Below, piece after piece: positions 32,950 through 45,800 of a stretch of DNA of 64,000 nucleotides (position 1 is its first letter; every line of letters begins with the position of its first letter). A model generated the notes under the pieces. That model did no database searches. It was not told where the DNA came from and worked only from the letters and a program-made list of their open reading frames with translations. Origin of the DNA: Juglans regia (Eukaryota > Streptophyta > Magnoliopsida > Fagales > Juglandaceae); contig NC_049903.1 in NCBI RefSeq assembly GCF_001411555.2, positions 16,969,234 to 17,033,233 on the forward strand, given 5' to 3'. The position numbers were made by a program, and so were the translations under genes.

Positions 32950-33662
32950 AAAGATAAATAAAATTACTCAGTATTTATATATCATATTAAATGCTGCACG
33001 TTAAATCATAAAAGTATTTATATTATAAAATAAATTTTATATATCATATTAAAATATATTAATTTATAAATTTATTTTTATGAATATTGTACTACTCTTT
33101 TTAAATTTGCTAATCCAACTTTTCTTTCAAAGTTATTATTATATAGATAATATAAGATGATTTTAGATAAAAATTTAATAAAATATTTTTTTAATATTAT
33201 TATTATTTTTATATAAAAAAATTGAATTGTGTATTATATTTTATATAAAAATTATAATAATGAGATGAGATAAAATGAATTAAAATGATTTTAATATAGA
33301 AAAATAAATTCGATACCAAATTTTATTTCCGCAATATGTCAAATCCTGTCAAATGCATCATGTTTTGTAAGTTGCGTTAAAATCTCGTAAAAGAAAAGAA
33401 TAATATTATACACCATACTCACATCCTATACATCACACCTATTTTACAACATTGCAAGAAAAATTGGTAAAATCACGCTTAAACATGTAGAAGTAGATAT
33501 GGAATTTAGTGAAATATTAAGTAATTTTTTTAATATAATTTATCATTTTCAATTATATTTGTTAAGATATATTAGCGGTTTTTAAATGGTTGATAAAAAA
33601 ATTATTTTAAATATGCCACGTCAAAGTGTGATTGAGAATGATAATGTTTATGTTGAAGATTA
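32950..33662. other. AT-rich intergenic
   Basis: Very AT-rich, with a MITE-like stretch at 33120-33310 that resembles the element at 33663. No gene. Confidence 0.5.
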
Positions 33663-33853
33663 AGGCTATATTTAGACGTTGAACTGAGTTGAGTTGAGAT
33701 AATAAAATATTGTTAGAATATTATTTTTTTAATATTATTATTATTTTAAGATTTGAAAAAATTGAATTGTTTATTATATTTTGTATTGGAATTTGAAAAA
33801 GTTGTAATGATAAATTTAGATGAGTTGAGATGAGTTAAGGAACCAAACGAACC
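33663..33853. mobile_element. Tourist-like MITE
   Basis: About 190 bp with ends AGGCTATATTTAGACGTTGA and, inverted, GGTTCGTTTGGTTCCTTAAC, flanked by TTA/TTAA on both sides. The interior has GAGTTGAGTTGAGATAAT and GATGAGTTGAGATGAG. Similar to the elements at 37456 and 39151. Confidence 0.6.
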
Positions 33854-33857
33854 TTAA

Positions 33858-34205
33858 TGCTTGTTTGAAAATAAATATCATCTCAAAATTCATATCACAT
33901 CTCATTCCCAAATATATTTTAAATACAAACATTTTCAAACTAATTATTACAACTTTTTCAAACTAATCATTACAACTTTCCTAAATTTTCAAAAAAGAAA
34001 AAAATAATTCAAAATTTTGAAATCTCCAAACAAAAATGATATTCTTATAATATTTTAAATTTATAATATTTTTATTCAACTTTTTTCTCTCTCATTTTCT
34101 AAAATCTAAAAAATACTTAACTCAAACTATCTTACTACTATTCACAAACTATCTTACTTTTATTCACAAAATTCTTATCTCATCTCATTCTCCAAACGTT
34201 TGAAC
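33858..34205. mobile_element. MITE-like AT-rich element
   Basis: Starts GCTTGTTTGAAAATAAATAT and ends with CATCTCATTCTCCAAACG, giving an imperfect inverted repeat. The body has CATCTCA and TTTTCAAACTAAT repeats, as in neighbouring MITEs. Boundaries are uncertain. Confidence 0.45.
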
Positions 34206-34769
34206 ATTTAGAATATTTTAGAATATCTATCAATAGTATTGGAATTAAAATGTTTTATTAGGTTTTGGGAATGAAGAGAAAAAAAAGTTGAATATAAATA
34301 TTATAAACTTAAAAAACTGTTTGAATATAATTTTTGTTTTGAAATTTAATAAAGTTGAATTATATTTTGTGTTTTGTTTAAAAGTTTGAGAAAATTGTAA
34401 TAACCTAATGGTTATGTGAAAAAGTTGAAAAAGTATTTTATGTTAAAATGATGTTTGAGAATAAGATATTTAAGAATATATGAGGACCTTGTTTATGCAC
34501 TGGTTTTCTGATCCTCTGTGAAGGAGATTTGGACTAGGACTCTTCCTTCTCTAAATCTTTTTAATGTCCACAATCATTTTTCTGATATAGCTAGATAGGT
34601 TAGGGCAAAAGGCAGTAGAGTGGAATGGGAAAAAAATCTTATTATTTCCTCGGGCTTGTGGTATAGACGAAATTAGAAGATTTATGAGAATAATATTTTG
34701 ACAGTGAAACAGGTCGTGGTTATGCACTATCTTTTTAGAAAAGTCATAAGACAACCAAGGTTTTAAGTA

Positions 34770-35240
34770 AACATAATTATAAAACACAGTGCTATTGGGT
34801 TCATCCAAATGAGGGCTCTCTCAAACTTAATGTGGATGGAGCTATCTGGAGTTGGGGTAATTTTAAGAGATCACAAAGGGAAATTCCTTATGGCCGCAAG
34901 GAAAAAGGAATCTAAAGTGTGTAAACCTTCTGAGATTGAATTATTGGCTATATTTAAAGGCTTGCAACTTTGTGTCATCCGTGGCATTTAAGACCTTATT
35001 CTGGAAAGTGATTCCCTACTTATGGTGAATGAAGTCAAAGCTGTTGGGGATTCAATGTCCCTACAAGGAAATCTTATTACAGAGATAAATGAGTTAATGA
35101 AGAAATTCAAGAGCTGCGCTATTCAACATATTGCACAAATAGGGAATGAAGTAGCTCATAAGCTTGCTAGATATGCTTAGCATGTAGATGATATTTGTGT
35201 ATGGTGGGATTCTTTCCCAGAATGTGTTTTACAAGTAATT
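34770..35240 (+). pseudogene. LINE-derived RNase H domain relic
   Basis: Plus-strand codons read LKLNVDGA, then GVGVILRDHKGKFLMAA, EIELLAIFKGLQLC, LILESDS and, later, GNEVAHKLARYA. This is the plant-LINE-type RNase H domain (RVT_3): the catalytic D (NVDGA), E (EIELLAI) and D (ESDS) positions are all still recognisable. Stops interrupt it (after CVIRGI and after ARYA), and residues are missing between the NVDGA strand and GVGVIL. No complete reverse transcriptase lies upstream, so it is a 5'-truncated dead copy. Confidence 0.75.
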
Positions 35241-35369
35241 TGGGCTAAGAAATTTTTGTGTTTCGCAATAATGATTTTGTTGTCATAAAAAAGTGTAATT
35301 TTAATAGGGACCGAGCTTTTGTAATGTCATGTTTCATATACTTGAGCTAAACTCCAGCAACCTAGACTA

Positions 35370-37455
35370 GGATGTTTCCACCTGTAAACATTGAGACAAA
35401 TGTGGGCTTGGAGGTGTCTGGGGAGCCTCTAATGCCAAAATCAGTACTTTTTCTTCTTAGATAATGATAGGAGAATTAGAAAGTTCAGAGAGAGTTCTTT
35501 GTACCTGAAATATGGCTTTATACGAGGTTTCAGGAGATATCCCATACCTCATGTTAGGGGTCTGCGTCACCCTCATAGTTGCCCCAGTCAGGGGTTTTAA
35601 TGCGGTGTGGCATCTGAGACAGTGCCATTAATGCTGTGTGGCTCCTCGGGTGGCGTCTCAACGGTAGGAGATCGACGTAGTCACTTCTCGTTCCCCTCAT
35701 CAGATAATGTAGAGTTGTTTGTGTTCTCCGTTCACTTGCCGGCATATATCTTTTAGAGAAACTCTTATTGTAGTCGGGTAGGGGAGTTGCTGCGCAGTCG
35801 GTGTCCACGTAGACAAAAATGAAACGAACCGTTTCATTCAAAATGGACAAAACACGACACTCCGTTTCAAGCAGCCCAGACTTGTGTTCTCTTGATTTTC
35901 CCCATCTCTTTCTTCCCTTCGTGAACCCATTGTCCTTCCTTTAGAAATTAAAACTCTTACGCCTGCCTGCAGTCGATGAAAATCATTAATTAAAACTTCC
36001 GGAAAAAGAATACAACAAAGGTGATTCGAGATACAGAGGCAAGGGATGCAAGAATTGTTACTGCAGAAGGGCTAACTGTTGTTTTTGAGGGTCCAGCTAG
36101 CCTTTTAGCAACGTATGATCGATTTTTTTTTTTATCATGCAAAGAAAGAAAAAAGATTCAACATTTTCGGGATTCTAGAAAATAATTTTTTACATGATAA
36201 TCCACATCCCGCTTCACATTTTCAGATTTATCTTTATTTATCTTTTATATTTTAAATTCCTGACTTGTAAAAGATAAAAATATTGCTATCTGACTTAGAC
36301 AAAGGAATGGATTAATGAATGAAAATGGGAGAAATGGAGTTTGATTTTTCTCTATGGTCATGGTATTTATATTCATCTCTATATTTAGGTTTTATATGCA
36401 AAATTATCTATTTCCTTAAAAAAAATTCCCCATTTACTGTTCGCTTAATTGGCATTTCTCTGGGCCAACTGCTTGTAATTGCTGCATATATAGTTCATAA
36501 CTTCTTACCTGGAAGGTGATAACTTTGCTTCAAGGTCATAACTTATGTATACTATATATATTGGAATGAGTGCCTTCTGGTTTGAGCTACCCACGCTTTT
36601 ATTACTGGTTACCCCCATTTGTTTCTAGTATCTACATCGTTGTTTGCAATACCCAATCCAAAAGGAGACTTTTCATCATCTTTTTCACCCGATGAAAATT
36701 AATGATCGGACTGAGAGAATATAGAATCAATACAGACCCATAAATATCATATATGAATTTTGGTTCAATAGAGTTGAAGGTAATATCGACTACTTATCTC
36801 AAATGCTTCAATTTCTTCCGAAAGCTATCTGTCTATGCCGTCATCTCCCTTATTTGTGATGAATCGGAGAAAAAGTAAGAGCAAAAATATCGCAGAACCC
36901 ATTCCTGCAAGAAGGTTCAATCTTTTTATTTTTTCATTTCCTTTGTTTTATTTTTTTTAATAAAAGTGATGTGACAATCGACCACATCAGCCGACTGCAC
37001 AGCGGTTACATAGGCAGACTGTCTGTAGAAGAACTGTATCTTTTAATGTTAGGAGTCGCAGGCGAGTGTCGAGGTTGAAGCGTCCCGTCTGTCTCCCTAG
37101 ACTTGTTTCCTGCGCAATGCATTCCCTTCCTGATAATACAGTTCATGGGCTGGGTTCCTTAGGCTATATGAGGGGAGGATGCCGGTCGGGTTGGGCTTCA
37201 ATGTCTCACCCAGGCCCAACCCAATGAGCCGGGAGGAGAATATTCCTTCCACTTTTATTTTGGAACATATACATTATGCAAAGAATAATAAAAAAGTAAA
37301 AAAAATATATATTTTATACAAATTTTAATTAAAAATATCTATTAAAAATAATCAAAATGGAGAGGGGCCCAAGTACGTCTCCAAATATAGGTAATAAATT
37401 TTAAAATTTTTTTAGAATGGATCGCAGTTAAAAAAATAATATATTAGTCTTTAAC
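35370..37455. other. No gene recognised
   Basis: Mixed sequence. The stretch 35530-35860 has higher G+C and an open minus-strand frame (35554-35850) typical of retroelement-derived sequence but with no family motif. 35870-37440 is AT-rich with no supported feature. Confidence 0.5.
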
Positions 37456-37640
37456 GGGAGATGTTTGGATTCGAAGATGACTTGAGATGAGCTGAGATGA
37501 GTTGAGATGGATTATGAATAGTAATGAGATGAGTTGTGAATAGTAGTGAGATTTGTGAGTTAAAGTTGCTGAATAGTAATGAATAGTAGTGAGATGAGAT
37601 GAGCTGAGCTGAGATGACTTACGAATCCAAAAGTTTCAAC
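37456..37640. mobile_element. MITE with TTTGGATTCG ends
   Basis: Inverted repeat TTTGGATTCG at 37464-37473 against CGAATCCAAA at 37622-37631. The body is a run of GAGATGAG, GAGCTGAG and GTGAATAGTAGT words. Exact ends and duplication not resolved. Confidence 0.6.
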
Positions 37641-37667
37641 TATAAATAACGTTGGAAAGATCAGCTG

Positions 37668-37870
37668 CTTCCAATCTCTATGTCTCTCTCTCAGTTCTTT
37701 CTTCGGTTCTTCGGACTCTAGGTTCATTGGATGCTTAAAAGGAAAAAAAATACTTTTCAAAAATTTTTTTTTATTCCATGCTTGATTTGAGCCTAATCGT
37801 TTTCAAAGAAAGAGTTTTGTCGTCTATTTGGGCTCTTCCGGCAAGTTGACAGGACAAACATCTACACGTG
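37668..37870 (+). repeat. Duplicated segment, copy 2
   Basis: Direct-orientation copy of 32690-32900, more eroded, directly following a MITE. Confidence 0.6.
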
Positions 37871-39150
37871 CTGTTTTGGAAAATTAGAGGATAATAGTAA
37901 GAATTACATTAATGTAGTATTAGAATGCGTAAATATCGTATAATTATTTTAAAATAAAAAAGATATATTATTAAAAAATTATTTTTTTTTAATGTAAGAT
38001 CTATATTTCTTTAACTTTTTAAAAAAGAAACATCATTTCTCGAAAAAGTAAAATAAGAATTTTAAAAGCTGAAATTTTGCATTATAAGTTAAGAGTATTA
38101 TAGCCATTTTTCTAAGCAATATGGGATTTGTTCATATTATTCCTTTATTTAATTGTTGGGATGATGTTCATTTTGTTGTACCCTTTGTTTGTATTAGGAA
38201 CGAAGTCATGATTTTCTTCTTTTATTTTTTTTTAATTTAACATGAATTTGCGATTATATATATACCTTATGGGAAGATAATGTCTCTTCCTATTCTAAGA
38301 CTATAAAATCTTTTACGACCATATGAAATTACAACAAAGTAACAACATTTAAACATGAATTCTCAAAGTAATTATTTAAGCAACATAATCTAAAAATAAC
38401 AATCAGATGAAAAATCAGAATTTTATATCTTAAACAATGAACATAAAACACAATATATATATATATATATATATGTATATTTCACATTTTTCAGTTGATT
38501 TGAAGTTTTCAAACTTTTTGTAAGAGATGAAAAATGATGGGAGTTTCTTTAAACGTTTTAAATGTCAAGAAAAATGCTTAGAAAAAAAAAATGCCAAGAA
38601 AAACACTTAATATTTTTTTTTTGGAACTAAAGCATTGCTTTTAGATTTTTTTAGAAATAAAAGAAACTCCATACCCCTCTATGATGTCGTAAATGGATCG
38701 CTAAGTATGTGAATAAACTCAAATTTATTTAAAAATAAATGAACTAATCATGAACATAAAATTATAATTTGATAATAAATTCAAATTTGTCTCGTATTTA
38801 AATTAAAAGAAAAAAAAGAAGGAAGCTTTTTCATTTAATACTCCACTCGATTCAATTGCAGCCCTGCCACACCCTCATTGCCCTAGTTTTAAAATTCTTC
38901 TAAAGATAATATTTCAGTACTGAGGCACTTAAAAAAAAATACTAATATACCCACTCTATTTGACACTTCCATTTGACCGTTTGTCTTTTTTTTTTTAATT
39001 AATAATTAAGGAAGTGATTTTAAATGTATTGATGTATTTTTTATTATTTTTTAAATATATTTAGCGGTCAAGATGGGATGGCATAGTAGCCGCACCCTAA
39101 AAAAAAAACAAAAAAGTAATATTTTATATATATACTCACACACACACTTA
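37871..39150. other. AT-rich intergenic
   Basis: AT-rich with an (AT)n run at 38454-38475. No gene or bounded element. Confidence 0.6.
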
Positions 39151-39365
39151 GGGCAGGTTTGGGACACAAAATAAAATACAAAATTCTCATCTCATCTCAT
39201 CATTACATTTTTTTCAAATTCTCATACGAAATATGATAAACAATTCAACTTTTTCAAATCTCAATACACATTTTTCAATTCCTAAAACAATAATAATATT
39301 AAAACATAATATTTTAAACTTCAAAACAAAACACAAAATTCTCATCTCACCCTCCAAACCTGCCC
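39151..39365. mobile_element. Tourist-like (PIF/Harbinger) MITE
   Basis: 215 bp flanked by TTA on both sides (39148-39150 and 39366-39368). Ends are GGGCAGGTTTGG and its perfect inverse CCAAACCTGCCC. Further similarity runs inward (AAAATTCTCATCTCA occurs near both ends in the same orientation). No coding. Confidence 0.8.
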
Positions 39366-39847
39366 TTAATGTTATATTTGACAAGAACTTAGATCTCTCT
39401 TCTTGCACAAACATATTGGAAGATTACACAACTTTTTGGTACTATGAACTCACCAAAAGAAACAAAAATATTATTATTATTAGAAAAATGCTAGTTTGCC
39501 TCTTTATTTTAATCTCTCATTTTAACTGCTTATGTATTTAATCTTTTTTTTCAAATTTATTTTCTACTTAATGATTAAGAAATTAATTTTTAGTGCAGAG
39601 TAACCCGACTCTTATTATTATTATTTTTTGTAAATTAAAAATGTCATCTTTGAGAGATTTGAGATTTGTATAATAGATACGCACAAAACGACCCATGATT
39701 CCAACTTGTCTCCATTGTCTCTTTCTTGATCCATCCAAGACTTTATGGATAAATAATAATCATGGATTAATGCACACAATTGAATGAAAATGACAAAAAC
39801 AAAGACTTTGAGGGCATGAAGCTTCCGGTGGACCAGATTTCAGTGTG

Positions 39848-39855
39848 TATATATA
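39848..39855 (+). promoter_or_regulatory. Likely TATA box of alpha-glucosidase gene
   Basis: TATATATA about 47-54 bases upstream of the ATG at 39902, followed by a purine-rich leader (CAGACAGAG, AGAGAGAGGG). That spacing leaves room for a short leader of roughly 20-25 bases. Confidence 0.5.
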
Positions 39856-39901
39856 GACAGACAGAGTCACTTTAATTTCCTCAACAAACAGAGAGAGGGT
39901 T

Positions 39902-41552
39902 ATGATGGGGGACAACAATATAAGAAAACAGAGGTCTTATCCACAGCTTCTCCCTCTTCAAAACCACATGACCCTGCTTTTCTTCCTCTTCTGCAGCAGC
40001 ATCTTCTTCCTCTGTTTCTTGGCTCCACCGCTCAGCGCAGAAAAGGAAAAGAAAACGCCACTTGGGTACGGCTACACGGTTCGATCGGTGACCGTTGATC
40101 CCTCTGGCAAGTCCTTGAATGCTCACCTTGACCTCATCAAGAGCTCCTCCGTCTTTGGGCCCGACATTAAGAATCTCAATTTCATCGCCAGGTATGTATG
40201 TATGTATGCATGACTTCGTTGATTTCCTAAGTTGTATTGTCTTTTCGGAGAGGAAAATTAAACTTTTTGGGTATCGCCAATGGAGTAAATCCACCTAGCA
40301 CGTTTATTTGATGCAAAGGAATGCTTTCATAAATGGAAAATGCTATTCCTACAGAAGTTTTCCACCGAAAACTTCTACCGAAATTGTATTTTATTATTTT
40401 TTATTTTTTTATTTTTACTTAGTGATTAAAGAATATTTTTAAATGAATTTATGATTTTTTTATATTTTTTAAAAATATTTAAAGTGTTTAAAAAAATGAT
40501 TGAAAAAAAAGTAAAAAAAAAAAAAAAAAACGTTTTGCCTTTCGGTAGAAGTTTTCGGTGGAAAACTTCTGTAGGAATAGCAGTACTCTTCATAAATATA
40601 TATATATATTTATATATATATATTAAATTATGTTTTAAATTAAGAATATTTTTATAATTTTTTTTATTTATTTATAAGTTGAAGTATATAACACAATTCG
40701 TAAAATATTTACATAATTTGATTAAAGGAGAAATTTTAAAATCCAAATGGTTAAAACTTACTATTTATGTAATTTAGATAATTAGTTTTATACATCAATT
40801 TAAAAATAAAATATTTTTTAATATTAATTTTATAAATTATTTTATAAAGATATCATAATTATTTAAATAATTATATATCTATTTTTCTTATATCTTCTTT
40901 AACTTAAAAGTGGCTATAAATGATGTGAATAATAAACAGTACACAGTATTACAATAATAAATAGTGTTGAACAGTCCGAGTAGTATGAAACATACTACAG
41001 TAATCAACAGTGCCAAACAGTATTACAGTAATATGCTACAGTGATGAACAGTGCTCATAAACAGTAATAAACAATACTAAACAGTAAAATAAATGATAGA
41101 ATTTTATTAAATATATTTAAAAAAGTAAAATCATATAAATAATTAGAGTTTTTTAATATAATTTAATTCTCATAATATTCTTAATTAACTAAAATTATTC
41201 AGATAAAATAATTTTCATATAGAGTAATATAAAAATAAAAGATTCTATATTTTTTCAATTCTCTTTGAGTCATTGAGTATTGTGGTTGAATTCTACACAA
41301 TTCATATATTTTGCTAAGAAAACTATTATTAAAATATCTAAAATCTTTTAATTTTTATATTACTGTAACGTTTTGTTATCATTATAATGCTTGTTAAAAT
41401 TTATTTTCTTACTCCTGTGCATTAAATTATTAACTAACTAATTTTTTTAAAATATATTATTTTTACCCATCATATTTTTTTTTGAACATATCATTTTCAT
41501 TTAGATAAATGGACAAACATGCTTTGCATGTTATATAACCACTAGTGTGTAT

Positions 41553-41590
<38 letters not shown>

Positions 41591-42819
41591 ATAAATTGTT
41601 TGTTATACGTATTTTTTATATATATATTCTATTCTTGATTTAATTTAGTTAGAAATCAAGATGTTCTTTCGCTATACTTATTTTATTTTACAATAAAGCA
41701 ATAGTTTTCCGATAAAAAAAATATAAAGCAATAGTTTTATTTCCTAAATTGTAAGTGATTGTGAGTATTATTAATTGATCTGGCCCGCAGCTTTGAGACC
41801 GGAGATCGGATCCGAATTAAAATAACCGACTCCGACCACCATAGATGGGAGATCCCTCAAACCATAATCCCCCGCGAAACCCACTTTCCACACCGCCTCC
41901 TCCCCGAAAACCATACCCCGAAGAGGTCCTCACCGTCGAAAACCCGCTTCGTCCTCTCCGACCCAACCTCCGATCTCATCTTCACTCTCTACAACACCAC
42001 CCCGTTCGGCTTCTCCGTTTTTCGGAGATCATCCGGCGACGCCATCTTCGACGCCTCCCCAACGGCAGACTCTTCCACCTTCCTCGTTTTCAAGGACCAG
42101 TACATTCAGCTCTCTTCCTCGCTCCCCAAAGCAAGGTCCTCTCTCTATGGCCTGGGCGAGCACACCAAGAGCTCCTTCAAGCTTCAGGCCTCCAACGAGG
42201 CGCAGACGCTCACTCTGTGGAACGCCGACATTGCCAGCGCCAATCTCGACCTCAATCTTTACGGTTCCCACCCGTTCTACATGGACGTCAGGTCGCCGTC
42301 CGAAGATGGCAGAGTGGCGGCTGGGACAACTCATGGAGTCCTGCTTCTTAACAGCAATGGCATGGATGTGGAGTACAGTGGGGATCGGATCACGTACAAG
42401 ATGATTGGTGGGATTATTGACTTGTACATTTTTTCTGGGCCGTCGCCGGTGATGGTGATGGAGCAGTACACGGAGCTCATCGGCCGGCCTACACCCATGC
42501 CGTATTGGTCTTTTGGTAAGTTTGAAAAATGTCTTTTCTCTGGTTTTTACCTGTTGAAATTCTTTAACTTTTGGGGTGCCAAGTATTCTTCCATATTGAT
42601 GCATAGATTTGTGTCAAACCTGCTCAAAGTTGCTCCAATTGCTTAGTCTCACTCTTTAAAAGCCATATGGTAACCAATCCCGAGATAGCAATCTCCATTC
42701 TTTTTATGAATGCCACAACGAGGAATCTTCTTGACAAGCTAATCCCATTGGGCTTTTGATAATGCCTTTTGTTTCATCTGTTTTCAATCGTCCTGCAATT
42801 GACATAAACGCAATAGTGA

Positions 42820-42857
<38 letters not shown>

Positions 42858-45800
42858 ATGTTAGCCCTACTCAAAACAGTGTCTTTTGGATCTCTAATTC
42901 CACTGATTGGCATCGCCTATTACTTTCAATACTTCCTCTGCTATCTGAACCCTTTTGGTTGGAAATGAGTTAGGAAGAACAATAATATGGTTTTATAGCC
43001 AAGTTGTGTTTTTGCTCTTAAAACTTATGATGAAGCATTGGGTTTGTCATGTTAGCTTCTCTAGTTTATTGAGAAAAAGGCTTTGGCCAATTGGATTAAA
43101 AACGCAATAGTAAAATCATTGTTTTCAAAGCATGAAAAAGGAGCATACTTTTTTTCGTAGAAGATATCAATTTGTTTTTTTGATAACCGAGGGTGTTCGG
43201 GCTAGCTTGCGCTTACCTTGACTGATCCCACAGGGCCTGAAGTTAATGAACAGGTAAACCTCCAGTGGCCCTAAGGGGACTCGAACTGGTGACCATTAGG
43301 GAGCAAACGCCGGACCAGTTGAGCTACCCCTCAAGGTTCGTAGAAGATATCAATTTTGACGAGGACTATAAAAATAGCCTTATTTTCCTTTCTGAAAATT
43401 TGTTTTGTGAAACATTTGAATGGAGCATATAATTGTTCTAGTTTCCAATAAGTATGGATCATAAGATAGCTTGTTATCAAAATGCGAGCATATTATTCAG
43501 TGCAGAGTCCTTTAAACATATGAACTGTTTTACGAACATAAAAATATAACTTATAAAGGCGTGTTTGACATGAGGATACAATATTAGGTTTATGTCATTT
43601 TTTCCTGAGTTAGTGTAACATTCAGTATAAACTTAGTGATAATATATGAGCTACTGCCCTGAGCGGTGTAAGGCATAGCACATGACAAAGTAGAGAGGGA
43701 TGTAAGGTGATACTAGGTATCAATATGTGCAAAATGTCAAATTGCTGTAAAAGTTTATGTTCATGCTATGATTGAAATACCTATATACACACTTGTCCTT
43801 TTCTAACATTCAATATTATGTTCTATGTACTCTTTAAAAAAAAACATACTACTCTATATCATACCCTTTATAGGGATTTTCTCGATCTGACCAAACTAAG
43901 CATGCCAATTATTTATGTTTTTTTATCATGAAACAACTTTATAAGAAATTCTCACCCTCTTGAGGATTGTTATCCATATGTGAAGGATTTCATCAATGTC
44001 GATATGGTTACAAGAATATTTCCGATATTGAAAGCGTGGTTGCTGGCTATGCAAAAGCTCATATACCTCTTGAAGTTATGTGGACAGATATTGATTACAT
44101 GGATGGGTACAAGGATTTTACCCTTGATCCCATTAACTTTCCGGTAGAGAAAATGAAAAATTTTGTTGATACTCTTCATCAAAATGGTCAGAAATATGTG
44201 CTTATCATAGATCCTGGTACGTTGTAGTCGACATGTAGTTTTTCTCAGCTGAAATCCCTCCCCTCTTCTCTCTCTTAATTGATGTAAAATATATTACTTC
44301 ACAGGTATCAGTGTGAATAAGACATATGGTACCTACATTCGAGGAATGCAAGCTGATGTCTTCATAAAACGTGATGGTGTCCCGTACTTGGGTGAAGTTT
44401 GGCCTGGCCCAGTCTATTTCCCTGACTTTTTAAATCCAGCCAGTGAAGTATTTTGGGGTGGCGAGATAAAAAATTTTCGAGATATTCTTCCTGTTGATGG
44501 TCTTTGGCTTGACATGAATGAGATTTCCAACTTTATAACTTCTCTTCCCACTCCAAATTCTACTCTCGATGATCCTCCCTACAAAATTAACAATGCTGGA
44601 GTTCGCCGGCCCATTAATTATAACACTGTACCTGCAACATCCTTACACTTTGGTAATGTTACCGAGTATAATGTCCATAACCTATATGGACTCTTAGAGT
44701 GCAAAACCACTAATGCAGCCTTGATCAATGTGACTGGGAAAAGGCCCTTTATACTTTCTAGGTCGAGTTTTGTTAGCTCTGGCAAGTATGCAGCACACTG
44801 GACTGGAGACAATGCTGCCACGTGGAATGATTTGGCATACACAATTCCATCAATTTTGAACTCTGGGATTTTTGGAATTCCAATGGTTGGTGCAGACATC
44901 TGTGGTTTTTCTAGAAATACAACTGAAGAACTCTGCAGGCGCTGGATTCAGGTAAAAAGTTATAGTAAGAGTGAATAGATAATTTACCATCTTGTTTTGG
45001 TTTCTTCTCAGCTTTTAATGCGAGTATTATACATTTCTTAGCACTTGGAAGGTCTATGCAAGTATTTTAGACCATTTTTGTTTTGATTTTACCAAAGAAG
45101 ATTGAAAGGGTTCGTCATTTTTTAAATTGCCAATAGAATGTAGCAAGTCAAATAAAGGTTTATCTTCCTCATCTACAAATATCCAAATTTTGATGCATAA
45201 TACCTTGTTTATATTTTGAGTGGTATAGGAATAATAATCAATCTTCAGCACATGAAGGATTGTACACCTTTCTGATTTTGTGAAACCTTTTTTTCCCTTA
45301 CTTTATTTTTTTACTTTTTATTTTAATTTATTTGTCAATATTATAAAAGTGATGCTTCCAGATTTTCTGTTCATATTTGTGGTTTTATCCCATTCATGTA
45401 TGTCTGTCCTTTTTACTGGTATTAGAAGTCATTTTGCTGTAAAATGTCCAATATCTTTGCACATGCTATGGGGAAAAAAGTGATAGTGGGAGTTCCATTA
45501 TTTTAAGAAAGAGTAGCGATTATAAAAATTAGCACTAATATCACTATTTTTTTTTTCCAAATGCAGCTAGGAGCTTTTTATCCCTTTGCAAGAGATCACT
45601 CAGAAAAGTATAGTATTCGTCAAGAACTCTATCTTTGGGAGTCTGTTGCTGCAACAGCCAGGAAGGTTCTTGGGCTCCGCTACCGGCTTCTACCCTACTT
45701 TTACACATTAATGTATGAAGCACACCAACGAGGAACCCCCATTGCGCGTCCCATTTTCTTCTCGTTTCCTCAAGATATCAACACGTATGAAATCAGTACT

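Noticed and set aside
35554..35850. 98-codon minus-strand frame with locally higher G+C
   Set aside because: No domain motif, no splice context, and the setting is repeat-like. Likely chance or old retroelement sequence.
41845..42351. A 168-codon proline/arginine-rich open frame within alpha-glucosidase exon 2
   Set aside because: It is an out-of-frame shadow. The true frame through 41791-42515 gives the conserved GH31 N-terminal region and joins both neighbouring exons in phase.
42029..42604. A 191-codon minus-strand open frame over the same exon
   Set aside because: Antisense shadow of G+C-richer coding sequence; no family features.
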